A stretch of 64,000 bases of DNA, from positions 1,059,356,244-1,059,420,243 of the forward strand of contig OY856412.1 in NCBI GenBank assembly GCA_963693085.1, in the 5' to 3' direction. The notes under the pieces are model-generated. The model worked only from the letters and a program-made list of their open reading frames with translations, was not told the origin of the DNA and did not search any database. Below are positions 10,749 to 21,291 of the stretch, one piece after another. The translations under genes and the position numbers were made by a program. This DNA comes from Alisma plantago-aquatica (lineage: Eukaryota > Streptophyta > Magnoliopsida > Alismatales > Alismataceae). Numbering within the stretch: the first letter of the stretch is position 1; every line of letters starts with the position of its first letter.

Positions 10749-10938
10749 TATTGAGAGATATTACTGTATTTACTGTTTTAAGTGTATTTCTGTTTAAGTT
10801 CTTTCTTTGGTCTGTAACATAGGCCCTTGTATAAAGTGGGTCATTAGGGTTTTCAATTCGCTTCCCTGTACAGCCTCCTCCTACCTATAGGAGTGAGTTT
10901 TCTCTTTTGTGATTATAGAAATACGGCCATTTTCCACA
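10749..10938 (+). repeat. 5' LTR (190 bp) with apparent TA...CA ends
   Basis: It matches 20470-20653. The shared sequence and the adjacent AATAT duplication place the terminus at TATTGAGAG rather than the canonical TG. The 3' end is CCACA, immediately before the primer site. Confidence 0.85.
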
Positions 10939-10950
10939 TGGTATCAGAGC
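10939..10950 (+). other. Primer-binding site, tRNA-iMet type
   Basis: TGGTATCAGAGC abuts the LTR end with no gap. Confidence 0.9.
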
Positions 10951-11379
10951 GGGATACCTAGTTTTGATCTCCACTAGCCGCCGTCTTCTCCCTCTCTCTC
11001 TCTTTCCCTCCATCAGCCATTGTCGCCACATCCTCCCTCTTCACCATCATTGTTGATCACACCTAAGGGGATTTACTTCTCCTTCTAGCCCTATCCTCTT
11101 TTCCAAAAAGAGGATTTAGGGACATGGCCGATGGTCCTTCCAATGTTCTTATGCCCAGAAGAACTGTTATTTGGAAGAACTGTTCGACGGATCTAGGGTC
11201 ATTCATGAACACCTATTCTAGGGCTCTGTCCACTCTATTATTTGTATGATTGGGTATATCTAACATACCACCCTGCTTCTTCTTGGTAAATCATAGTATT
11301 TGTCACTTATTCTGGGTCTCTTTTGACCTTATTCTGCTGGATTCGCCATTTCTGCTCCCGAACTGCTGCTATCCCGACC

Positions 11380-11728
11380 TTTGACACGCTGTGTCCCCGT
11401 CAGACACGCCGTGTCACAAACCAGCGAATCATTTGTTCCTGATCTGTTGCTGCCCCGACCTTTGACACGCTGTGTCTTATTTTGACACGCCATGTCTCAC
11501 ACCGGCAAATCATCTAACACGTTGTATCTTATTTTTACACGTTGTCTCTTTCCAGAAGACTATCTGCTGCTTTCTAACACGTTGTGTCTTATTTTTGACA
11601 CATCGTGTTTCTTTCCAGGAGATTATATGTTGTTTTCTAACATGTCGTGTCTTATTTTTGACACGTCGTCTCTCTTTCTAAGAGATCTGCTATTGTATGA
11701 CACGCCATGTCCTTTCCTGACACGTCGT
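11380..11728 (+). repeat. Array of GACACGNCGTGTC-type palindromes in the copia leader
   Basis: About a dozen 13-bp near-palindromes (GACACGCTGTGTC, GACACGCCGTGTC and decayed forms such as ACACGTTGTGTC) lie between the primer site and gag, often in pairs 6-12 bp apart. Two more (13371-13383 and about 13389-13401) follow the nested solo LTR, which inserted into one of the motifs. A cleaner version of the array is in the nested element at 17037-17360. Confidence 0.9.
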
Positions 11729-13331
11729 TGTTGACTCAAGGTCAATTAGGTCAATGTTGACTCACGTCTAAATTGACTAAACACGTGTTTTGATGATGAC
11801 TAACCATTCCACATATTGGTGTCTAATGTCTCTACTTGAGTGTTTTCAGATTAGGTATAGACACACTCCAAATGCCCTATCTTGTGCATCTCAAATTGGA
11901 GAAAAGACAAGTCAAAGTCAATACAAGTGCACGTTTTTGTAATATGATGTAAATCCATTAGAATCATGTTGTAAATCACTTGTAATGATTGTATGACTTG
12001 TAATTAAGCTTAGAAAACATCAGGAGCACTTAGATCGAATGTTAGATCACTTTAGATGCAACTTTGAAAATTGATTACAGGCACTTTGTCGGTCGAGTTT
12101 CCCAGCCTGAAAACTCGACCGATCATCCTTGATCAATTTTCTGGAGATTGCATCGGTCGAGTTGTGTTTACACAGAACTCGACCGATCAAGTAACTGACC
12201 ATTTCGATTCCTAATGGTCGGTCGAGTTTTGTCAGGACAAACTCGACCGATCATTTGAGTATCGGCCTTGTCATTTACTTGATCGGTCGAGTTACCTTAT
12301 AGAAACTCGATCGATTGCACTGTACGGAAAAGTGCAAAAAAGTGTTTCCTGCCGTTGTGGAGTTGCAACAAGTGAAAATATATCTGTTGCAAGTCACAAA
12401 ACGGCTAGTTTTCGTTCTCAAGTGTTCCCAAAGGCTAAGAGGCATCCCCAGCTATAAATAGGACCCCTTGGGCTTCATTCCAAGGTTGAACATTCATTGC
12501 AAAACTCTATGTGAGGTTCCTATTCTATAGTTGAGTGCTTCCTACAGCCTCCTCTCTCTCTAAACTTAATCACTTGCTACATCCATTAGAGTGAGTAGGA
12601 AATCTGTAAAAGAGCTAGTCCTATATGTATATCTTGTGAGGCTCTCACTTCCACCACCTCCCCATCTCTCATTTCAATCATGAAAATGAAGGTTCTCTCT
12701 CTTAGCTAAGAGAGGTGAAGAAGAACAAGGGAAGGCGTCCCTTAGTGAAGATCAAGGCTGAAGACTTGGAGCTAGAGTGGGTAAGCCCTTGGTGAAGGCA
12801 GAAGACTCCTTGCTCAAGTAGGTAAGTCCTTGGTGGAAGCTTCTCCGAGTGAAGGTGAAGTCAAAGGCGGAAGATCCAAGAAGAGTGGGTAATTCCTACA
12901 AAGCTGAAGACTTGTGCAAGAGTAGGTAAGTCCATGGAAGAAGGCGGAAGACTCCTTGCAAAGTGGGTAAGTCATTGGTAAGGTTGAAGACTCTTTGTAT
13001 TGGATAGGTAAGTCCTTTGTTTGGTCATGTATTGTAAGTCTTATGAATGAATATAAGAATGCAATGGTTAGGAAATCCTGGAGGTTGACCTCTCTAGATA
13101 AGTGGACTGACATACTTCTAGTTTGAAGTGTGGAACCACTATAAATAGCTTGTCTACTTGTGTATGTTCAATCTCTCTCATCCTTGCTATGCATGTTTTA
13201 GTTGCCCTCAAATTTCCTATTTAGCAACCTTATCTTGTGATATATCTTGAAGGTCTAATGAATTTTGTTTAAGTACATTCAGCTCTATTCACCCCCCCTA
13301 GAGCATCTTATCACCCATCTAGGATCCAACA
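11729..13331 (+). mobile_element. Solo LTR of the 755-7819 SIRE-like family, TSD GTCGT
   Basis: The full LTR, from TGTTGACTC to GGATCCAACA, is flanked by GTCGT at 11724-11728 and 13332-13336 with no internal region. It therefore arose by LTR-LTR recombination after a full insertion into the copia leader. It keeps the four hairpins (12089-12315), a TATA box and the GTAAGT-containing repeats, with its own substitutions. Confidence 0.95.
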
Positions 13332-13440
13332 GTCGTGTCCCTTGCTTCTTAAGAAGTTTGTCCTCTCTTGACACGCTGTGTCGTTTTCTAGACACACTGT
13401 GTTGTCGCCTTTGGTGATTCTTTACTATCACTATTTCTCT

Positions 13441-14353
13441 ATGGCTTCATTTTTTTCTCAGATCATGGAGACACATGCTAGATGTGTCACTTCTGTCAAG
13501 TTCAACGGATCCAACTATATTTTGTGGGCACGATCCTTTCAAATTTATGCTCATTATGCGGGCAAGCTTGAGCATCTCACTGAACTACCTCCTCCTAAAG
13601 ATGAAACAAATGACAAAAAGAAAGTTGAGTATAAGAAATGGGCAGAATGTGATTCTCAAGTCCTGTCTTAGATTCTAAATAGATGTGAATCCCATGTATC
13701 CACCAATCTCATGTTTACTGATACTGCCAAGGAAGCCTGGGACCATATTGCTCAAATCTATTCCAGTAAGGGAAATGCCTCCCGAGTTTGTAAACTCTAT
13801 AAATGCCTGCATTCTCTAAGACTTGATGAAGCTACATCGTTTGCTTCACATTTTGATACCTTCAAAGGTATTTGGGGAGAACTCAAACTCCACCATCCAT
13901 AATCTACTGATCTCAATAAACTACAAAAACAACAAGATGAAGTCCAGTTATGCCAATTCTTAGCATCCTTGCCCCCCCAGCTATGAAGTTGTCCGTCAAC
14001 AAATCCTTGCATACGAACCATTACCCACACTAGAGGATGTTTATCTTTGGTTATCTCGCTCTGTGTCTTCTACTACCAAAGAAAAGCTTGTTGCCCTGGT
14101 TATTGCTGGACGAGGACGTATTAACTCTACGCGTGGACGAGGCCGAGGTCTTAATAATAGTGGCAAAGGGCCTCCTCCACCTCAGTCCTCTAGAAGAGGG
14201 TCTTCTCCTCTTCAGCCTCGGTATTGCAACTTTTGTAAACGGACTAATCATACCGAGCACAAATGTTGGAACAAACATGAAAAGCCTGAATGGGCAAACC
14301 AAGTCTCCACTAATGCAGCCAATGAAGAGTCTCCCAGTGTTGCTACTGCTTAG
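13441..14353 (+). pseudogene. gag: Copia gag, broken by stops and a frameshift
   Basis: The ATG at 13441 opens a copia gag N-terminus (VKFNGSNYILWARSFQIY) followed by a UBN2-type region (EAWDHIAQIYSSKGNASRV). Stops occur after SQVLS (about 13669) and LKLHHP (about 13900), and the frame changes near 13980. A knuckle CNFCKRTNHTEHKC (about 14226-14267) keeps the C-x2-C-x4-H-x4-C spacing but has Asn before His instead of the usual Gly. A Gly/Arg-rich basic tract precedes it. The protein would coat RNA in virus-like particles; this copy cannot. Confidence 0.85.
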
Positions 14354-15818
14354 ATGGTAACACTAAGTTCGTCTGACGTTGACAAGCTGATCGAAGTTGC
14401 TTTTGCACTTACTACCATACCTCAAGCGAACATTGCTCAACACTCAGTGATCCTTCCTGTCTTCAAGCTTCTTCTTCTTCGACAAAAGACGATTGAATTG
14501 TTAATTTTGGTTCCACGGCCCATATGACTGGTAATAAAAATATTTTTACTCATCCAAAGAAATCTACATATCTTCCTCTGGTGCGTTTGGCAGATGGATC
14601 TACTTCTACGGTTATTGGAATAGGGGATGTTAACAACAATCTCCTAAATTTTGTCCTATTTGTTCCCAGATTTCCTTTGAACTTGATGTATGTTAGTAAA
14701 ATTACCAAATTTTTAAACTGCAGTGTAACTTTCTTTTCTTACGTTGTTTCCATGCAGGATCTCAGGACGAAGTAGACGATTGGTGGGGGATATGAAGGTG
14801 GAGATGGTTTGTTCTATCTACAGACCTCGTCAAATTTGCCCGCTACTGCTCTTATGGCTCACTCTACATCTTTGTATCAATGGCACCTGCGGCTTGACAA
14901 CCCTTAAGCCAATAAGTTGAAATCCTTATTTCCTAGCTTGTCTTCTGAAAAATTTACATGTGAATCTTGTCAACTTGGAAAACACCACCGCTCTGTGTAT
15001 TCTCCTCGTTGTGATAACATGAGTCCTAGTTTGTTTTACTTAATTCATTCTGATATATGGGGACCCTGTCGTATTGGCACTCATATTGGTGTGATATATT
15101 GTATCTTTTATTAACGATCAGTCTCGTGCCCACTTGACTTTATCTTTTAAAAGATCGCTCTGAAATTTTAGATGTTTTTTCTAAGACCTTGAATGAAATA
15201 AAAACTCAATATTTTGCTACTAAATTTGTCCGAACTGATAATGCTTCTGAGTACGTGCAACATGGTTTGCACAACATTTGTATCTCCAGAGGAATTGTCC
15301 ATCAAACCTCATGTACCTATAGTCCACAGCAAAATGGTGTAGCTGAAAGGAAAAACAGACACCTTGATGTTGCTCGAACCCTCATTGAAATGAAGGTTCT
15401 CAAATCATATTGGCCTGATGCCATTCTGTTAGTCAACTACCTCATCAACCGCATGCATTCGTCCATCCTACAAAATAAAATTCCCTACCAACTTCTCTAC
15501 CTACATGAACCTATTTTTGCCCTACCACCAAAAGTTTTTGGCTGCCTTTGTTTCGTCTACAATCACCAACCAGGACTTGATAAATTGTCTCCACGAGTTG
15601 TTCGTTGTTGTTTTCTTGGATACTCTCAAACACAAAAGGGATATAATTGTTTGGATCATGTTGCATGTCGATTATACGTTAGTACGAATGTAAGTTTTTT
15701 GAAGATACTTCATTCTTTTCTAAACCAAGTCAACAGGTATCTTCTCCTAATGTACCACTTCCTAATGTACTTCTTTCTACCGTCTAGTCAGTCGACGAGT
15801 CTTCCACCCCTATTCTGA
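14354..15818 (+). pseudogene. pol: Copia protease-integrase region, decayed
   Basis: The protease active-site segment reads NFGSTAHMTG near 14500-14530, where copia enzymes have DSGA, so the catalytic Asp is lost. The pre-integrase zinc region is degenerate (HLRLDNP, then CESCQLGKHHR). Integrase core remnants are LIHSDIWGP (first Asp), RTDNASEYV (second Asp) and QQNGVAERKNRHL (Glu), but a frame shift and a large gap separate the first two. The copia hallmark FGCLCFVYN is visible near 15540. Confidence 0.85.
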
Positions 15819-16311
15819 ACGTATATGAGCGGTGGAGCAAAAGACCTCTACCTGAAGTATTCCCCTGCTATGACCTCTTCGGAGACTGATGATCCACCAG
15901 TTCATGGTAATTCTATTGACTCTAGTGAAGTTTCTGAGTTGGACATGCCTATTGCCTTATGGAAAGGATAGCGATCTGGTGCAAAATATTGCATTTCTAA
16001 ACTTGTTTCTACTAATCATCTAAATGCCTCCATGGCTAAATTTACAGTTGCAAAGTCTGTTATATCTGTTCCAAAAAAATTTCGAGAAGCACTTCTCCAT
16101 CCTGATGAAAGAAGGCTATGGATGAGGAGATGGATGCTCTTCTATCCCGTAGGAGATGGGTTCTTGTTGATCTTCCTCCAAGAAGCAATCATGTTGGATG
16201 TCGCTGGGTATATACTGTTAAATATTTTCTAGATGGAAAGATTGAACGCTTAAAAGCTAGATTGGTTGCCAAAGGATACACACAGGAATCTGTATTTGAT
16301 TATTTTGAAAT
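15819..16311 (+). pseudogene. pol: Copia reverse transcriptase, N-terminal part, cut by a nested element
   Basis: The frame at 16118-16310 carries HVGCRWVYTVKYFLDGK and IERLKARLVAKGYTQ, the conserved RT entry motifs, then breaks at DYFE where the nested element begins. The coding sequence resumes after 19160 with TFSPVARLNSV. The preceding 200 bp are a decayed integrase-RT linker. Confidence 0.85.
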
Positions 16312-16535
16312 TGTTAGAGTGTCTATTTACTTAAGTTGTTTTGTCTATTTACTTAAGCCGTTTAATCTATTTGTAATATGGGCCCAAGTGTGTCCTTGGC
16401 CCATTAGGGTTTGTCTAAGTGTATGTATGTTTCCCCCTTCTCCTATTTATAGGAAAGGGTGATTGCCTCCTATCTATCAAGCAATAAGAAAAATCTCCTA
16501 CATGAGGGAATCTTCCCCACTCATCATTTTCCACA
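16312..16535 (+). repeat. 5' LTR of the nested element (224 bp), then mutated primer site
   Basis: It starts TGTTAGAGTG and ends TTTTCCACA. It is followed by TAGTATCAAAG (16536-16546), a two-base variant of the tRNA-iMet primer site. Confidence 0.85.
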
Positions 16536-17036
16536 TAGTATCAAAGTAGTTGGTCATATATCGCCCCCAACCCTCAGAGAGAGATCACAAAGGAGAGTTA
16601 CCTCCCCTTGCGGGCAGCCACCGCCGCTAGGCGTTGCTAGGCTGCCCGCAAGGATTTCACACCCCTGCCTCTTGTTGGAGCCGTCTTCATGAAGTCATCT
16701 CCATGGAGTCGTCTCCATCTTCATCACCAAAATCATCCTATGAAGTTGCTAGTATCCAGATCTACAAGGGTCGCCATGCCTCCGTCAATCTTGCTTGCTA
16801 ATGAAGCCGTCACTATCCTATTTGTCGCCATCATCACAGATCTACACTGCCATTACCAGCTCGGTTTGCCGATCTACTACATGCATCCACCCCTATTGAG
16901 ATCTACTCCTAAGTCACGGAAAAGATCTCCTATTCCCACTAATATTGAGGATCCAACATCTCTACTGCTGAGGTGGAGATCCGAAAGGATATCCCACTCT
17001 TTTGCTATTATTTATGGGAATTTCTATTACTGATCA

Positions 17037-17360
17037 TGCCCGACACGACGTGTCATTTTTAGACACGGCGTGTTGGCGGTGTTCTGCTTCTTCGCAACTT
17101 AGTTCGCAGGTTCTAGACACGGCGTGTCATTTTTGGACACGGCGTGTTCGGCGATTCGCCGGTGTGAGACACGACGTGTCACCTGCTTTTGCCCCAAGCT
17201 TCTGTCAACTGACACGGCGTGCCGTTTCAACGGCACAGTGTGGTTGGCTTTTGTTGGCGTTGACTGCTGCTACTATCTACCAGACACGACATGTCTCTTC
17301 ATGGACACGGCGTGTCGCCTGCTACTGTTGCTTACTGTGACAACAGACACGGTGTGTCCG
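17037..17360 (+). repeat. GACACGRCGTGTC palindrome array in the nested element
   Basis: About ten copies, including GACACGACGTGTC and GACACGGCGTGTC, are mostly arranged as pairs separated by 6-9 bp (for example near 17041/17060 and 17116/17135). The motif is the same as in the surrounding copia element but better preserved. Confidence 0.93.
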
Positions 17361-18907
17361 CTGCTACCAATTGTGACATCTTGGCGTGCTACAATGATTC
17401 TATCATATGGCGGAGATATCTATAGATGGCATGTCCCTTCTTTCTCTTACCAACAACAATTATCTTCCCGTTTTCAGCATTTTTTTATAATTTTGTTTAC
17501 ATGCCTCGATCTTCCAACCCGACATAACTTTTTTTCCTGCCTCCTCAACACTTTTTTCACCCCCTTTTACATATTGAGCATATTCATCCTACCGAGTAAC
17601 ATTCTGGTAGTGTATCTTCTCTTTCTACCAATTTCATTCTGGTAGTCTTCCTTTTATCCTACCCCAAATTATTTTTTGAGATAATCTAAAAAAAATTGTG
17701 GGCGCCCCACCCTAGCACTCGTTTTGGGTCGGAAAAAGATCCATTTATTTTTCTATTCAGATCTATATAATCGGGTCATATTGCACCTTGACTTGTGTTG
17801 TCGGTTACCTCCTCCACATATTTGCCTACACAACCCTACCTCTACCATTGTATTTAACTCTCCACGCCAACCACTCTCTTGACTCTTTTCGTGGTTGGCA
17901 TGAGGGGGAGAATAGAGGATGAAGAGTGGAGGGAAGAGATGAGATGGAGGAGAGATGAAGAGAGAAATGAAGAAGAATTTAGTAATATTGCTACATGGAT
18001 CTTCATGCCACATTTACTGCTACTATATGGTATTCCTTTTGCTTCTATGTGGATTCGACTATTGTTATGTGGACTTTCCATGATTGTGTTGCTGCTATAT
18101 GGAGATTTCTGCTGCTATTATTGCTTATCATCATCTACCTCGACGCCTACTACGAAGTTACATATTGGGACATCATTGTTGGTACTTGTGCTATGATTAT
18201 CACATTTTGCTTGTTGTTTTGTGCTTTTGCACTATCTGTTAGCCGTGCTCTGTTTGCACGTTGACCTTCTACTGTGAACCAACACTCTCTGGACTTTGTG
18301 GACTAGCACTCTCTGGACTTTGACGTCTACTACTGTGATGGATATTTTATGAAGAGCGAAGATGATGAAGACTTTTGTTGCTGACATTACATAGAGCTTC
18401 GTCTACATTGCATATTGCAGTTGTTTATTTGGTTGCTACTTTACACACTGGTCTGCTATCCCCCTACATCGTCAACTTTTACTTCTGTACGCCAGCACTC
18501 TCTAGCTTGTCTGTGCTTCGTGCATGTTAACTCTATGTTCGTTCGTGCTTTGTTTGCACATTGACTACTGTTGCTACTTGTGACCTAGCACTCTCTAGGA
18601 CTTGTGATCTAGCACTCTCTGGCTACTACGACGGCGTTTGTGATGAAGATCTTGGTGCCTATCCGTTGTTCTTTCTTATGCTCCAGATGCCATTATGATG
18701 ATCAAGAAGCCTCTATGCCTGCCCAGATATCTGATGCTTTGGAGTATCTACTTGAGGGGGAGTCTTTGCATATTTGAGTGCTTGAGTGACTTATTGTAAC
18801 ATTGAGGGGGAGAAATTCTTGTATGGGTTTGGTTATCTTTTTATTCTGTTTAGTTTGTTTGTCTCTCTGTTTGCAAGCTGACTTGAGATTCTCCCAAGCT
18901 CCAACTT
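17361..18907. other. Non-coding interior of the nested element
   Basis: No retroelement protein motif appears in any frame. The sequence is pyrimidine-rich with repeats of GCACTCTCTGGAC/CTAGCACTCTCTGG around 18270-18620. Confidence 0.6.
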
Positions 18908-18916
18908 GAGGGGGAG

Positions 18917-19159
18917 TGTTAGAGTGTCTATTTACTTAAGTTGTTTGTCTAATTACTTAAGTCATTTAGTCTATTTGTAATAAGGCCCAAGTGTCCTTGG
19001 CCCATTAGGGTTTGTCTAAGTGTATGTATCTTTCCCCCTTCTCCTATTTATAGGAAAGGGTGGTTGCCTCCTATCTATCAAGCAATAAGAAAAATCTCAT
19101 CAAGCAATAAGAAAATCTCCTACACGAGGGGATCTTCCCAACTCATATCGTTTTCCACG
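18917..19159 (+). repeat. 3' LTR of the nested element (243 bp)
   Basis: It follows the polypurine tract GAGGGGGAG (18908-18916). It is longer than the 5' LTR because it carries a short tandem duplication around ATCAAGCAATAAGAAAA (about 19076-19120), and its last base has changed (CCACG for CCACA). Confidence 0.88.
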
Positions 19160-19164
19160 GAAAC

Positions 19165-20462
19165 TTTTTCCCCTGTTGCCCGTCTTAATTCTGTATGTAT
19201 TCTCATTTCTATTGTTGTCAATCAAAGATGGCGTATGCATCAATTAGATGTCAAATATGTCTTTCTATATGGTGTCTTGTAGGAAACTATCTACATATCC
19301 CAACCTCCAGGTTATGTTGTTGAGGGGGAGTATTCTGGGAAAGTTTGTCTTCATAAGAAGGCTATTTATGGTCTTAAGCAGAGTCCTCGAGCATGGTTTG
19401 ACAAATTCTCTCTTATACTATAGCAATTTGACTTCATAAGGTCTCAGTGTGATCATTTTGTTTTTATCAAGACCACCACTTCTGGAATTATTATTCTTAT
19501 TGTATATGTGGATGATATCATTATATCTAGTAGTGATACCACAGGGATTGTTGATACAAAGAAATATCTTATGAAGCACTTTATAACCAAAGACCTTGGA
19601 CGTCTTTGGTACTTTCTTAGCATTGAGATAGCATATAGCAAAAATAGAGTATCTCTATCAGAGAGAAAGTATACTCTAGACTTATTATCTAAAACTGGAA
19701 TGTTAGGTTGTCGACCTGTTGTGTCACCTATAGATCAGGCACATGATCTATGGGATGAGTCCACTCATCTTTTGAAAGATAAATATTTCTACAAGCAACT
19801 AGTTGGCAAACTTTTGTATCTCACTGTTACCAGACCAGATATATGTTTTTTCGTAGGAGTTCTTAGTCAATTTATGGATTGCCCTCGGCAATGTCATTGG
19901 GAGATTGCCTGTCATGTCCTGAAATATTTGAAGAACGTACCTGGACAGGGGTTATTTGATAAAAGAAATGGACATCTTGATGTTCTTGGATATTCTGATG
20001 CTGACTATCCACGATGTAAGTCTGATAGGAGATCCGCTTCAGGTTATTGTACCTTCGTAGGAGGTAATTTGGTTACTTGGAGGAGCAAGAAACAAAATGT
20101 AGTTGCCAGATCTAGTACTGAGTCTAAGTATTGTGCAATGGCACATACTACTTGTGAACTGTTAAGGCTTAAATCTATTCTTGCAGACTTTGGGCTCCGT
20201 ATAACCTACGCTATCCCGATGTATTGTAATAATCCTGTTGCTACCTTCATTGCTAGCAATCATGTATTCCATGAGAGGATCAAGCATGTATTGAAGTCGA
20301 CTGCCATTTTCTTTGGATGATATACAGGATAAGAAGATTACTACTCCCTTCCTGTCATCACATGAGCAAACTGCAGACATATTTACTAAGTCTCTCTCTG
20401 GCAAGCAAGTTGAGGAACTGTGTTGCAAGTTGGGCATGATTGACATCTATGATCCAACTTGA
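19165..20462 (+). pseudogene. pol: Copia reverse transcriptase-RNase H, decayed
   Basis: The RT continues from the break at 16310. Motif A is QLDVKYVF. KKAIYGLKQSPRAWFDKF and the catalytic YVDD (about 19505) are kept, as are DLGRLWYFL and LVGKLLYLTVTRPDI. RNase H has YSDADY, RSSTESKY and MYCNNPVA, where Asn replaces the catalytic Asp of CDNQ. Stops occur at about 19279 and 19422. A small deletion near 20310 shifts the C-terminus, which ends at a TGA overlapping the polypurine tract. Confidence 0.9.
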
Positions 20463-20653
20463 GGGGGAGTATTGAGAGATCTTACTGTATTTACTGTTTA
20501 AGTGTATTTCTGTTTAAGTTCTTTCTTTATTCTGTAACATGGGCCCTTGTATAAAGTGGGCCATTAGGGTTTTCAGTTCGCTTCCTTGTACAACCTCCTC
20601 TTTGTAGGAGTGAGTTTTCTCTTTCGTGAATATAGAAATACGGCCTTTCCACA
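20461..20653 (+). repeat. Polypurine tract and 3' LTR (184 bp)
   Basis: GAGGGGGAG (20461-20469) is followed by the LTR at 20470-20653, which matches 10749-10938 and is directly followed by the AATAT duplication. Confidence 0.9.
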
Positions 20654-20873
20654 AATATAAGACCCTTTTGTTCCTCGGTATAAAACATAACATATTAGAG
20701 TGGCACTCATTAGGTGGCATTTAGTTCAACTGTCATCTACAACAGAGTACAGACATTGTTCATAAACCCCCGAAATTCCAATTTTCTTGAGGAACCTTGT
20801 ATATTGTCAATATAAGACCCTTTAGTTCCTCAGTACCAAACATAATATATTAGAGTGGCACTCAGTAGATGGC

Positions 20874-21208
20874 AGGATCAATCACCCTAGGTGAGGAAAT
20901 GAACAAAATCAGGAAAAACATTTTATAGAAACTGTAATGAATATTAAAATTTTGGATATTGTAGCAGGCAGTAGAAAATTGACATTGAAGCTATATTTTA
21001 GGTAGACTTACATGACATTTAGTAAAAAAGAATGGACCAGTGTTACGTCAGTTTCTGACACAGTGAGGATGACTTGTATTCCAAGCACCTGCCCGTTGGG
21101 GAATGTTACTCAGAGCCCCGCTGAAGGAGGATGGTTTGAGCTCTGTTAATGGTTCCTAATTTGACACCATGTTTCTTGGAGTCCACCTGGTGAGACAGAG
21201 AGGTAATT
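20874..21208. other. Intergenic DNA, nothing recognised
   Basis: No motif, repeat pair or reading frame of interest. Confidence 0.4.
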
Positions 21209-21291
21209 GTTAGAGAAATATTGGGTTAAAGATAGATGACTTCATATACAAGCAGAAGAATCATAGTATATGTGTTACATGGTATCAGAGT
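21209..21291 (+). mobile_element. Possible LTR end plus tRNA-iMet primer site (remnant)
   Basis: A TGTTAGAGAAAT...GTTACA segment is followed by TGGTATCAGAGT, one base off the usual copia primer site. No matching second LTR or gag is visible, so this may be a relic or a very small non-autonomous element. Confidence 0.4.

Larger units (their letters stand above)
16312..19159 (+). mobile_element. Non-autonomous copia-like element nested in RT, TSD GAAAT/GAAAC
   Basis: LTRs at 16312-16535 and 18917-19159 start TGTTAGAGTGTC. GAAAT (16307-16311) and GAAAC (19160-19164) are the duplicated target with one later change; joining them restores the host RT frame. The 2.38-kb interior has no gag or pol signature. 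It carries a mutated primer site, a leader-like region with GACACGNCGTGTC palindromes, and a polypurine tract. Part of the interior (about 17740-18000) resembles the leader at 58690-58960. Confidence 0.9.
10749..20653 (+). mobile_element. Decayed Ty1-copia element with two nested insertions, TSD AATAT
   Basis: Short LTRs (10749-10938 and 20470-20653) are flanked by AATAT at 10744-10748 and 20654-20658. A primer site, gag, protease, integrase, RT and RNase H remnants follow in copia order, all with stops or frameshifts. A 1.6-kb solo LTR (11729-13331) sits in the leader and a 2.85-kb non-autonomous copia element (16312-19159) in the RT region. Removing both leaves an element of about 5.5 kb. 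Confidence 0.9.
10652..20873. repeat. ~160-bp host tandem duplication, first copy split by a copia element
   Basis: The unit starting GGCATTTAGTTCAACTGTCAT is present as copy 1 (10652-10748 continued at 20659-20714) and copy 2 (20715-20873). Copy 1 is interrupted exactly at the AATAT duplication of the element at 10749-20653. Both copies share the aligned order GTTCATAAACCCCC, GGAACCTTGTATA, AATATAAGACCCTTT and TTAGAGTGGCACTCA. The duplication therefore predates the insertion. Confidence 0.8.

Noticed and set aside
17124..18264. Frames of 89-173 codons in the nested copia-like element
   Set aside because: Cys/Thr-rich translations of palindromes and pyrimidine-rich DNA; no gag, pol or known domain.
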